Positions 1 through 8,096 of a stretch of 26,749 nt of DNA are shown piece after piece (position 1 is the first letter of the stretch; each line of letters begins with the position of its first letter). The notes under the pieces were generated by a model that saw only the letters and a program-made list of their open reading frames with translations, was not told the origin of the DNA and made no database searches. The stretch is from positions 1-26,749 of the forward strand of contig CALESG010000153.1 of assembly GCA_937907215.1 (NCBI GenBank), written 5' to 3'. A program made the translations under genes and the position numbers. Source of the stretch: an uncultured Ruminococcus sp. (GTDB lineage: Bacteria > Bacillota > Clostridia > Oscillospirales > Ruminococcaceae).

Positions 1-75
1 TCTGACAATAAATCTGACTGCACATCTGACGCACAGTCTTTGTGCGGTGTTACCTGTACTATTTTTTCAGTTTAA
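1..75 (+). CDS. C-terminal end of an unknown plus-strand ORF with a Ser-Asp repeat (partial)
   Basis: Frame 1 is open from the left edge to a TAA at 73-75, giving 24 codons. The first 36 bases are three 12-nt units, each starting TCTGAC (positions 1, 13, 25), and a fourth begins TCT at 37. Translated, the units read SDNK, SDCT and SDAQ, followed by a short Cys/Thr/Ser-rich and hydrophobic end (SLCGVTCTIFSV). The fragment has three Cys and eight Ser/Thr. Such a tail can occur in small modified peptides, but also in repetitive surface proteins. No start, leader or neighbour is visible, so the function is unknown and the reading frame itself is only moderately supported. Confidence 0.35.
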   Translation, partial: SDNKSDCTSDAQSLCGVTCTIFSV

Positions 76-423
76 ATTTAAATCTGATATTTTAATTTTA
101 ATATAAAAGATTTTAAAAAACTTGAAAACAAGTATAAATTTTCCGCACATGAAATCTGCTATTTTTTCCTTGCCAGCTTATCTAATGTGTCTTGGCTGAT
201 TTCAACCATATCGACAATTATCTATTATTATATTATAATTTTATTGATTAGTCAAGAGGATTCTTAAAATATTGTATAAAACCGCTTAAATACAACTATA
301 TTTTTAGTCGGTATGCACTATGACTTGCAGTAATAATACAAATATATATTAAGCATATATTCAACATTTAGAAAAATCGCAAATTTGCAATGAGAAAAAA
401 CAATGAAAAAATTACAAAAGTCA
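76..423. other. AT-rich intergenic region without a convincing gene
   Basis: This very AT-rich stretch lies between the left-edge ORF and the ung promoter. A weak stem-loop (ACTTG-4-CAAGT, 120-133) is the only local structure I see. Read on the minus strand it is followed by a T-run, so it may be a weak terminator. No RNA gene, riboswitch fold or other repeat could be recognised. Confidence 0.5.
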
Positions 424-452
424 TTGAAATAAATAACCCTTTATGTTATAAT
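424..452 (+). promoter_or_regulatory. Sigma-A promoter of the ung-metF-metH operon
   Basis: TTGAAA (424-429), a 17-bp spacer and TATAAT (447-452), with TG one base before the -10 (extended -10). The ung ATG is 35 nt downstream of the -10, behind the ribosome site AAAGGAAG. No promoter-like element or terminator separates the five genes that follow, so this probably drives all of them. Confidence 0.8.
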
Positions 453-486
453 AATAAAAATACGATATAAGTAAAGGAAGAGTTTT

Positions 487-1158
487 ATGGTAAATTTTGG
501 CAACAGCTGGGATAAGGTGCTTGAAGGAGAATTCGATAAGCCTTATTATCTTCAGCTTCGAGAATTTCTAATAAGTGAATATAGATCCTGCATTGTATAT
601 CCAAATATGTACGATATTTTCAATGCGATGAAATATACGCCCTACGAAAACGTACGGGCTGTTATTATAGGTCAAGATCCTTATCACGGTGAAGGTCAAG
701 CCCATGGTCTTTGCTTCTCTGTAAAAAAAGGCGTAGCTGTACCACCGTCTTTACAAAATATTTTCAAGGAGATAAAAGCAGATGTCGGTATTGACAATAT
801 GGGAAAACACGGTGAATTAACTTCTTGGGCAAAATCCGGTGTACTGCTTTTAAATGCAGTTCTGACAGTTAGGGCAGGGCAGGCAGGCTCACATCGTGGA
901 AAAGGCTGGGAAACGCTTACAGACAGAATTATAGAAAAGCTGAATGAACGTCCTGAACCAATAGTTTTTCTGCTTTGGGGTGCATATGCAAAGTCTAAAA
1001 AGGCTCTTATTACAGCTCCGCAGCATTTTGTTCTTACAGCTGCACATCCAAGTCCGCTATCTGCATACAACGGCTTTTTTGGATGCAGACATTTTTCCCA
1101 AACAAATGAATTCCTAAAAAGCAAAGGTCTTACAGAAATTGACTGGAGTATAGAATAA
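487..1158 (+). CDS. ung: Uracil-DNA glycosylase (family 1)
   Basis: This enzyme removes uracil from DNA, starting base-excision repair of deaminated cytosine and misincorporated dUMP. The 223-residue length is normal for the family. The water-activating motif GQDPYH lies at residues 62-67 with catalytic Asp64. The uracil-recognition loop LLLN is present. The leucine-loop motif HPSPLS starts at His187. Both catalytic positions coincide with E. coli Ung numbering. The ATG at 487 sits behind AAAGGAAG. It is the first gene of a unit whose other members concern methyl-group metabolism; the link is probably only co-transcription. metF follows after 25 nt. Confidence 0.97.
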   Translation: MVNFGNSWDKVLEGEFDKPYYLQLREFLISEYRSCIVYPNMYDIFNAMKYTPYENVRAVIIGQDPYHGEGQAHGLCFSVKKGVAVPPSLQNIFKEIKADVGIDNMGKHGELTSWAKSGVLLLNAVLTVRAGQAGSHRGKGWETLTDRIIEKLNERPEPIVFLLWGAYAKSKKALITAPQHFVLTAAHPSPLSAYNGFFGCRHFSQTNEFLKSKGLTEIDWSIE

Positions 1159-1183
1159 ATAATTATTGAAAGGATAATCATAT

Positions 1184-2059
1184 ATGAAAATTGCATCACT
1201 CTTCAAAAAAAAGACGGTTTTCTCATTTGAAGTATTTCCGCCTAAAAAAACAAGTCCGATAGAGTCAGTCTATAACGCACTTGATGAACTTGAAAAACTT
1301 CATCCAGATTTTATAAGCGTAACTCTTGGTGCCGGTGGAAGCGGAAACGGCGAGAATACGATCGCAATCGCAAAACGTCTGAAGGAAAAAAACAACCTGC
1401 TTCCTATGTCGCATCTCCCATGTATCCACTATACAAAAGCTCAGATAGATGAAATATTAGAATCCTTCAAAGAAAACGGCATAGAAAATATACTTGCACT
1501 GCGTGGCGATATGATACCGGACCTTGTCCCAACAACTGATTTTAAGTATGCCTGTGATTTGATAGAATATATAAATTCAAAGGGCGACTTTGATATTGCG
1601 GCAGCTTGTTATCCTGAAGGCCATACCGAATCTCCAAATATAGATATTGATATAGAAAATCTAAAGAGAAAAGTTGATGCAGGTGCCACGCATCTCATTT
1701 CCCAATTATTTTTTGATAATGATGCATTTTATAATTTTAGATGGAAAACTATGAAAGCCGGCATTGACGTTCCGATCGAGGCCGGAATAATGCCTGTTAC
1801 AAGCAGAAAACAGATAGAAAGAATGGTTTCTATGTGCGGTGCAAGTATGCCAAGAAAATTCACACGAATTATACAGAAATATGAAAACAATCCTGAAGCT
1901 CTGCGTGATGCCGGAATTGCTTATGCAATCGACCAGATAATAGATCTTGTCGCAGAAGGTGTGGACGGAATCCATCTTTATACTATGAATAATCCTTATG
2001 TTGCAAAAAGAATTTCTGAGGCTGTTTCAGGAGTTATAAAAGCAGGAGATAAAAACTAA
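1184..2059 (+). CDS. metF: Methylenetetrahydrofolate reductase
   Basis: Reduces 5,10-methylene-THF to 5-methyl-THF, the methyl donor for methionine synthase. The 291-residue TIM barrel is the bacterial single-domain form. Family motifs seen are FEVFPPK (15-21, containing the catalytic Glu), ALRGD (105-109), CYPEGH (142-147), LISQLFFD (171-178) and EAGIMP (200-205). The ATG follows GAAAGGA. The gene ends 2 nt before the MetH activation protein, which makes translational coupling likely and fits its metabolic partnership with the next two genes. The electron donor (NADH or reduced ferredoxin through a partner) cannot be read from the sequence; no MetV-type partner gene is adjacent. Confidence 0.96.
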   Translation: MKIASLFKKKTVFSFEVFPPKKTSPIESVYNALDELEKLHPDFISVTLGAGGSGNGENTIAIAKRLKEKNNLLPMSHLPCIHYTKAQIDEILESFKENGIENILALRGDMIPDLVPTTDFKYACDLIEYINSKGDFDIAAACYPEGHTESPNIDIDIENLKRKVDAGATHLISQLFFDNDAFYNFRWKTMKAGIDVPIEAGIMPVTSRKQIERMVSMCGASMPRKFTRIIQKYENNPEALRDAGIAYAIDQIIDLVAEGVDGIHLYTMNNPYVAKRISEAVSGVIKAGDKN

Positions 2060-2061
2060 AT

Positions 2062-2748
2062 ATGTCAGATATTATACTCGAACTTGAACATATAAACAGG
2101 GAAGAGGCTTTTAGATATATGGGGTTTGGTGATGAAACACCCGATGAAAGCTTTTTAGAACGAGTTAATGCTATTGAAGAAAAACTTATAAAAACAGCAA
2201 AACCAAGATTTATATGGCGTTTGATGCAATTATCTAGTAATGAGGACGGCACATATAATGCAGGAAGCATAAAGCTGAATGGCATATCTATTGCTGAACA
2301 TTTAAAAGATTGCAGTGAAGTTGTATTTATGGCTGCAACACTTTCATCACAAACAGATATGCTCATTTCCAGAGCCAACGCAATAAATATGACAGATGCG
2401 CTTATCGCAGATGCACTTGCAAGTGCAGGCATTGAACAAATATGTAATAAAGCAGAGCTTCTAATAAGTAGGGAGCTTAAAGATAAATATATGACATGGC
2501 GTTTCAGTCCAGGATATGGCGACCTGCCTATTCAATTGCAGGAAGACTTTGTATCTATGCTGGATGCTCAAAGGAAAATTGGTCTTACTGTAACCGATTC
2601 ATCTATGCTGATACCAACAAAATCAGTAACAGCCATTATAGGCATATCAGACAGACCACTGCCTAAAAAACGTCAGGGCTGCATGATTTGCAATATGCAT
2701 GATAAATGTCAATTCAGAAAAAAAGGAGTTCACTGCGGCAATGTTTAA
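2062..2748 (+). CDS. Stand-alone methionine synthase activation (B12 reactivation) protein
   Basis: The 228-residue protein resembles the C-terminal activation domain of MetH, which holds AdoMet and allows reductive methylation of oxidised cob(II)alamin. The key motif RFSPGYGD (residues 147-154) corresponds to the AdoMet-binding RxxPGY of MetH; the following stretch with KIGLTVTDS and PTKSVTAIIG also fits. The adjacent MetH lacks this domain, so the two proteins together reconstitute full-length MetH. An added C-terminal tail carries four cysteines, C207-x2-C210-x5-C216-x8-C225, absent from E. coli MetH and suggestive of an Fe-S or zinc site. The gene overlaps metH by 8 nt. Confidence 0.85.
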   Translation: MSDIILELEHINREEAFRYMGFGDETPDESFLERVNAIEEKLIKTAKPRFIWRLMQLSSNEDGTYNAGSIKLNGISIAEHLKDCSEVVFMAATLSSQTDMLISRANAINMTDALIADALASAGIEQICNKAELLISRELKDKYMTWRFSPGYGDLPIQLQEDFVSMLDAQRKIGLTVTDSSMLIPTKSVTAIIGISDRPLPKKRQGCMICNMHDKCQFRKKGVHCGNV

Positions 2749-5113
2749 AAAGCTTATAGAAGAAAAAAAATATATCCGACTCGATGGCGGCATGGGAACA
2801 ATGCTGCAAAAGGACGGTATGCCTGCCGGAGCTATTCCGGAGCTTTATAATATTACAGAACCTGAACGTATCATAAAAGTTCACAAAGCTTATGTAGATG
2901 CAGGTGCAGATATTATTTATGCAAATACATTTGGTGCTAACCGTTTAAAGATGAAGAAAACAGGCAAAACTGTAGATGAGCTTATAAAAGCCGGAATAAA
3001 AAATGCTAAAAAGGCAGCTGAGAGTAAAGATACACTTGTTGCACTCGATATAGGTCCTATAGGACAGCTTTTAGAGCCGCTTGGAACGCTTACTTTTGAG
3101 GATGCATATGATATTTTCCGTGAAGAGATCATTGCAGGAAGTGAAGCTGATGTCATAGTAATTGAAACCATGACTGATTTATATGAAGCCAAAGCTGCTC
3201 TTCTTGCTGCAAAAGAAAACAGCTGCAAGCCTGTACTTGTTACAATGACATTTGAAGCAAACGGCAGAACATTCACAGGATGCAGTGCTGCTGCTATGGC
3301 TGTTACACTTGAAGGATTGGGTGCTGATGCTATTGGTGTAAACTGTTCTCTTGGCCCGAATGAACTTTATCCTGTTGCAGAAGAGATCTGCAAGTGGACT
3401 AATCTTCCTGTTATAATTAAACCAAATGCAGGTTTACCGGATCCTGTTACAGGAGAGTTCAAGGTAGATCCAAAAGAATTTGCAGAGTCTTTGACATTGT
3501 TTGCAAAGCTTGGGGTAAAAATATTCGGAGGATGCTGTGGCACTACGCCGGAACATCTAAAAGCTGCTTATGATGTTTTAGACAAAACAGATATGCCTTT
3601 ATTTAAATCAAAGGAAATTCCATCAGCTGTTTGTTCTGCAACTTCTGTTGTAACTATAACTGAACCTAGAATGATAGGTGAAAGAATAAATCCAACAGGT
3701 AAAAAACGCTTTCAGCAGGCACTTCGTGAAAACGATATTTCTTATATACTTGATCAGGCACTTCAGCAAACAGAAGCTGGTGCTGATATTCTTGATGTAA
3801 ATGTAGGACTTCCCGGCATTGATGAAAAGGATATGATGGTTCGTACTGTAAAGGCATTGCAGGCGGTGAGTGATACACCACTTCAGCTGGATTCTACAAA
3901 CCCTGAGGTTCTGGAAGCAGCACTTAGAGTATATAACGGTAAACCTATTGTAAACTCTGTAAACGGCGAAGAAGACTCTTTGAAAACGATTCTGCCAATA
4001 GTAAAAAAATACGGAGCAGCTGTGGTAGGTCTTACTCTTGATGAAAAGGGCATTCCTCAAAAGGCTGATGACCGCTTTGCAATTGCAAAAAAAATTCTTG
4101 AAGGAGCTGAAAAAATAGGCGTTCCAAAAAGAGATGTTTATATAGACTGCCTGACTCTTACAGTTTCGGCTGAACAATCAGGTGCAGCCGAAACATTATC
4201 CGCACTTAACCGTGTAAAAACAGAACTCGGTCTGAAAACAGTATTGGGCGTGTCAAATATTTCATTTGGTCTTCCAAACCGTGAAGCTGTAAACAGAACA
4301 TTTCTTACTATGGCTATGCAAATGGGACTGGATCTTCCTATTATGAATCCAAATATAATTTCTATGGCGGAAGCAGTGAGAGCTTATAAGGTTCTTAAAT
4401 GCATTGATAAAAACTCTGTAAAATATATAGAGGCATATGGAACATCTTCTGATGTCAAAAAAACTCCAGCTCCGGCAGAAAATAAAAATAATAATCTGGA
4501 TATAGGTTATGCCCTTGAACATGGCCTTTCAGAAGAAGCTGCAAAAATTACAGAAAAATTGCTTGAACAGAATGAACCTATGGTTATAATAAACGATATG
4601 CTTATTCCGGCTCTTGACAAGGCTGGCGTTCTCTTTGAACAAGGGAAAATATTCCTGCCTCAGCTTATTCTTACTGCAAGTGCAGCACAAGCTGCTTTTG
4701 GTGTAGTAAAAGAAAAGATCTCAAAAAATCAATCTCAACCCGTAAGCCGAGGAAAAATCGTACTTGCAACCGTAAAGGGCGATGTTCATGATATAGGCAA
4801 AAACATTGTTAAAGTCTTACTGGAAAACTATGGATATACAGTTATAGATCTTGGCAAAGATGTTCCGCCGGAAACAGTCGTTAATGCTGCGATAGAGCAT
4901 AATGTTTCACTGGTTGGACTTTCGGCACTTATGACAACTACTCTCGGTGCAATGAGAGATACTATTGCACTTCTAAATGAGAAGATGCCAAAATGCAAAA
5001 CAGTTGTAGGCGGTGCAGTGCTTACACCTGAATATGCAAAAGAGATCCATGCAGACTTTTATGCAAAAGATGCAAAGTGTACTGTAGATATTGCAAAAAT
5101 GATAGTTGGATAG
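2741..5113 (+). CDS. metH: Cobalamin-dependent methionine synthase, without activation domain
   Basis: Transfers the methyl group of 5-methyl-THF via cobalamin to homocysteine, forming methionine. Modules in order (790 aa): homocysteine methyltransferase barrel (about 1-290) with zinc ligands Cys202, Cys265 and Cys266; pterin-binding barrel (about 310-570, starting IGERINPTG); B12 cap and Rossmann domain (about 590-790) with the lower-axial-ligand motif DVHDIG, His683. E. coli MetH is about 1,227 aa; the missing part is the activation domain, encoded separately just upstream. I chose ATG 2741 because AAAAGGAG precedes it at 2721-2728; an ATG at 2699 is also in frame but has no such site. Confidence 0.95.
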   Translation: MFKKLIEEKKYIRLDGGMGTMLQKDGMPAGAIPELYNITEPERIIKVHKAYVDAGADIIYANTFGANRLKMKKTGKTVDELIKAGIKNAKKAAESKDTLVALDIGPIGQLLEPLGTLTFEDAYDIFREEIIAGSEADVIVIETMTDLYEAKAALLAAKENSCKPVLVTMTFEANGRTFTGCSAAAMAVTLEGLGADAIGVNCSLGPNELYPVAEEICKWTNLPVIIKPNAGLPDPVTGEFKVDPKEFAESLTLFAKLGVKIFGGCCGTTPEHLKAAYDVLDKTDMPLFKSKEIPSAVCSATSVVTITEPRMIGERINPTGKKRFQQALRENDISYILDQALQQTEAGADILDVNVGLPGIDEKDMMVRTVKALQAVSDTPLQLDSTNPEVLEAALRVYNGKPIVNSVNGEEDSLKTILPIVKKYGAAVVGLTLDEKGIPQKADDRFAIAKKILEGAEKIGVPKRDVYIDCLTLTVSAEQSGAAETLSALNRVKTELGLKTVLGVSNISFGLPNREAVNRTFLTMAMQMGLDLPIMNPNIISMAEAVRAYKVLKCIDKNSVKYIEAYGTSSDVKKTPAPAENKNNNLDIGYALEHGLSEEAAKITEKLLEQNEPMVIINDMLIPALDKAGVLFEQGKIFLPQLILTASAAQAAFGVVKEKISKNQSQPVSRGKIVLATVKGDVHDIGKNIVKVLLENYGYTVIDLGKDVPPETVVNAAIEHNVSLVGLSALMTTTLGAMRDTIALLNEKMPKCKTVVGGAVLTPEYAKEIHADFYAKDAKCTVDIAKMIVG

Positions 5114-5132
5114 AAGAGAGGCGGTGTTTTAT

Positions 5133-6608
5133 ATGCCAAAGAAAAAAAATAATATAAATAAAACTTTAGCCATTACGCTTATTTTTAGCGGTGCAGTGCT
5201 TATATTGCTGGCGTTTATACTGATGCGTGTGGAAAATATTCTTGGCTGGATCGGCAGTTTCTTGGGCATAATGCGTCCGATCTTCATAGGAATCGCACTA
5301 ACATTTATATTATATGGACCAGTCGTTAAAACCACAAAGTTTTTAGAAAAGGTTACAAAGGGAAAACGCTTTCCATGCAATGGTGTTGCGGTTCTGCTCT
5401 CATATGTTTTTTTTATTGGCATACTGATAGGACTCATATGGATAGTTGTTCCGTCATTTATAAATAGTATTGAAGAATTTGCAGGTAAGTTTTCTATCTA
5501 TATGATAAATATTCAGAATTCACTTGAAAATGTCATAAGATTTATAAATGGAAACGGAAGTACAAATTTCTTAGAGAACTTTAATATTAACACAAAGGAT
5601 ATTATTTCTCAAATTTCAAGTGTTGTTTCAAAGCTGCCGGATCATATTCCTGATATAATGGAAAAAGTAGGCTCATGGGCAAGCGGATTTGCAGGTATTC
5701 TTACTGATATAGGTTTCGGTTTAGCATTTTCTATATATATGCTTATAGGAAGGTCAAAGCTTAAAGGACAAGCTAAACGTATAGTAAAGACATTTTTCTC
5801 ACAATCAAGCTATGAGCGTATTTCACATTACAGTTCTTTGATATTCAATACTTTTTCAAATTTTGTTTCCGGACAGCTTATGGAAGCACTTATTCTTGGA
5901 CTTTTATGCTTTATAGGAATGACTATATTAGGATTTCCATATGCTATAATGATAAGCGTAATAATCGGTGTTACTAATATTATCCCTATAATAGGTCCGA
6001 TAATCGGAACAATTCCCGGTGTTGTAATATATCTCATGATCGACCCGTGGAAGGCAGTATGGTTTGTAGTATTTATAATCGTTCTTCAGCAGATAGACAG
6101 CAATTTAATTTATCCAAGAGTAGTTGGAAGTTCAGTGGGACTTCCTGCAATATGGATATTATTTGCAATAACAATAGGAAGCGGTTTATTTGGTATAATA
6201 GGAATGATAATCGGCGTACCTGTTATGTCGCTTATATATACTATTTTACGTGAAAAAACAGCTGCGGCTGCTGAAAAAAATGATAAGGAAAATATAGAAA
6301 AACCGCCTATGTTTCCAGCAGTAAATGAAAAAACTACAGAAATATTTTCAAAGGTAAAGTCAACTGTTCATAATGGACTTGGAAATATAATAGACAAAAT
6401 AGACGACCGCATTCATAAGAAAGAAAAACATAAAGATAAGGAAATTAAAAATAATAATAATGACATTAACGATGATAGTAATAAATCAACCCCTGCTAAA
6501 CCAGAAGATACAATAAAAGACGAAATCAATACTAAAAAACTTAATGAAGAAGAACTCATTGATAAAGTACTTGAAGAACTTGATAAAAGTGAAGAAACGC
6601 AAGAATAA
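5133..6608 (+). CDS. AI-2E family membrane transporter (permease-like)
   Basis: A polytopic inner-membrane protein of 491 aa. Several hydrophobic helices fill about residues 10-380, including the PIIGPIIGTIPG-type segment and the late hydrophobic block with ILFAITIG typical of the AI-2E/PerM/YdiK family. The last roughly 110 residues are a hydrophilic, highly charged cytoplasmic tail rich in Lys, Glu, Asp and Asn, longer than usual. Substrates differ among members, and the AI-2 export name should not be taken as proven. ATG 5133 follows AGAGAGGCGG; the in-frame ATG at 5106 overlaps metH and lacks a good site. The gene starts 19 nt after metH, so it is probably the last member of that operon. 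Confidence 0.88.
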   Translation: MPKKKNNINKTLAITLIFSGAVLILLAFILMRVENILGWIGSFLGIMRPIFIGIALTFILYGPVVKTTKFLEKVTKGKRFPCNGVAVLLSYVFFIGILIGLIWIVVPSFINSIEEFAGKFSIYMINIQNSLENVIRFINGNGSTNFLENFNINTKDIISQISSVVSKLPDHIPDIMEKVGSWASGFAGILTDIGFGLAFSIYMLIGRSKLKGQAKRIVKTFFSQSSYERISHYSSLIFNTFSNFVSGQLMEALILGLLCFIGMTILGFPYAIMISVIIGVTNIIPIIGPIIGTIPGVVIYLMIDPWKAVWFVVFIIVLQQIDSNLIYPRVVGSSVGLPAIWILFAITIGSGLFGIIGMIIGVPVMSLIYTILREKTAAAAEKNDKENIEKPPMFPAVNEKTTEIFSKVKSTVHNGLGNIIDKIDDRIHKKEKHKDKEIKNNNNDINDDSNKSTPAKPEDTIKDEINTKKLNEEELIDKVLEELDKSEETQE

Positions 6609-6653
6609 ACGGTCCGACCGCTCTATGATCTCTGCTTTCACTTTTTAAAACAA

Positions 6654-6692
6654 AAAATGCTGTTGCAGCTCAAATCTCTGCAACAGCATTTT
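6654..6692. terminator. Bidirectional intrinsic terminator between convergent operons
   Basis: A perfect 15-bp stem (6654-6668 with 6678-6692) with a 9-nt loop is flanked by A-run and T-run, so it can end transcription from both the AI-2E gene (+) and purA (-). Confidence 0.93.
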
Positions 6693-6711
6693 TATTTTAT
6701 ACATTTAAATT

Positions 6712-7977
6712 TTATCTTTCAAGAATCTGTGTTCTGTCAGGGCCGTTACCAACCATTACAACTTTACACTCACAAACTTCTTCCAGTCTTGCAATATATT
6801 TCTTTGCGTTTTCTGGAAGCTCATCATAATTTGTAAGTCCGCTGATATCTTCTGTAAAGCCTTCAAATTCTTCATATACAGGCTTACAATCTGCAAGCTC
6901 TTCAAGAGATGCCGGGAAATCCTTTAAAATAGTGCCGTCTGGCTTTTCATAGCCAACACACATTTTAAGTACAGGTATACCAGCCAATGTATCCAGCTTG
7001 TTGATAGCAAGTCCATCAACTCTTACAGAGTGACGAACTATAACAGCATCGAACCAACCTGTTCTTCTTGGTCTGCCTGTAGTTGTACCAAATTCGCCGC
7101 CCTTATTACGGATATTGTCGCCTGTTTCATCATCAAGCTCAGTAGGGAATGGACCTTTGCCAACTCTTGTAGTATAAGCCTTGGCTACACCAATGATATT
7201 TGTTATCATTTTAGGGCCAACACCTACACCAGCACACATTCCGCTTGATACAGGATGAGATGAGGTAACATAAGGATATGTACCATAATCAATATCAAGA
7301 AGCGTAGCCTGTGCACCTTCAAGCATAATATTCTTTCCTGACTTATGAGCTTCATATGTAAGTACAGATACATCATCAACATAAGGAGCAAGACGCTTGC
7401 CGTATTCAATATATTCAGCTATAACAGCATCAAGATCAAAGGCTTCTCCGCCATAAACCTTTGTTATAATTGCATTTTTAAGTTCACCGGCAGACTTTGC
7501 CTTAACGGCGAAAAGCTCGGGATTGATAAGATCGCATATACGAAGTCCGCTGCGCTCATACTTATCCATATATGTTGGACCTATGCCTCTTTTTGTAGTA
7601 CCTATATCGGAGTTTCCTCTAAAACTTTCAGAAAGTCCATCTAGTGTGATATGCCAAGGCATTACAACATGGGCACGTGGATCTATTTTAAGATTAGCTG
7701 TAGAAATTCCACGGCTCTCTAAACTGTCTAGCTCAGATATAAAGTCTTTTGGATCAAGTACAACACCGGCACCTATAAGGCATAAGGTATTTGGATATAA
7801 AATACCGGATGGTATCAGATGCAGTTTATATACTTCACCATTATTTACTACAGTATGTCCAGCATTATTGCCACCTGTTGAACGAACTACAACATCCGCA
7901 CGGGACGCCATAATATCAATAATTTTACCTTTACCCTCATCGCCCCACTGAGAACCAACTATTACATTAGCAGGCAT
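6712..7977 (-). CDS. purA: Adenylosuccinate synthetase
   Basis: Condenses IMP and aspartate with GTP hydrolysis to adenylosuccinate, the first committed step to AMP. The 421 aa contain the N-terminal GSQWGDEGKGK loop with catalytic Asp13 and His41 (in NNAGHTVV), the IMP-binding segment GIGPTYMDKYERSG and TTTGRPRRTGWFDAV. Asp13 and His41 match E. coli numbering. The start at 7977 is preferred over an in-frame ATG 18 nt upstream because AAAGAGG lies between them at correct spacing. It is monocistronic: its own promoter lies upstream and the shared terminator downstream. Confidence 0.97.
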   Translation of the reverse strand: MPANVIVGSQWGDEGKGKIIDIMASRADVVVRSTGGNNAGHTVVNNGEVYKLHLIPSGILYPNTLCLIGAGVVLDPKDFISELDSLESRGISTANLKIDPRAHVVMPWHITLDGLSESFRGNSDIGTTKRGIGPTYMDKYERSGLRICDLINPELFAVKAKSAGELKNAIITKVYGGEAFDLDAVIAEYIEYGKRLAPYVDDVSVLTYEAHKSGKNIMLEGAQATLLDIDYGTYPYVTSSHPVSSGMCAGVGVGPKMITNIIGVAKAYTTRVGKGPFPTELDDETGDNIRNKGGEFGTTTGRPRRTGWFDAVIVRHSVRVDGLAINKLDTLAGIPVLKMCVGYEKPDGTILKDFPASLEELADCKPVYEEFEGFTEDISGLTNYDELPENAKKYIARLEEVCECKVVMVGNGPDRTQILER

Positions 7978-8029
7978 GATAGAACCTCTTTTCATTCAGT
8001 TTTTTAGCAGCATTAAACTACCATTTTAC

Positions 8030-8058
8030 ATTATAACAGGTTTACGCTTAAATTGCAA
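8030..8058 (-). promoter_or_regulatory. purA promoter
   Basis: On the minus strand TTGCAA (8053-8058), a 17-bp spacer and TATAAT (8030-8035), with an extended -10 TG. About 50 nt of leader follows to the purA start. I see no PurR box or purine riboswitch fold in it. Confidence 0.78.
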
Positions 8059-8096
8059 GTTTTTTTACACATTTTTATCCTGCTGATCTAAAAAAA

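Noticed and set aside
159..209. Minus-strand 16-codon ORF (MVEISQDTLDKLARKK)
   Set aside because: It reads like coding sequence but is only 16 codons, has no ribosome site and a stop just upstream of its ATG. It may be a gene relic; not enough support.
1..486. SAM or cobalamin riboswitch controlling the methionine genes
   Set aside because: I looked for the conserved helices upstream of ung and metF and found none; the promoter-to-start distance (35 nt from -10) is also too short.
696..1199. Long minus-strand open frame opposite ung
   Set aside because: It is antisense to a gene with all catalytic motifs, has no ribosome site and no recognisable composition.
3623..4177. Minus-strand open frame inside metH
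   Set aside because: It is antisense to the pterin-binding domain, with no start signals.
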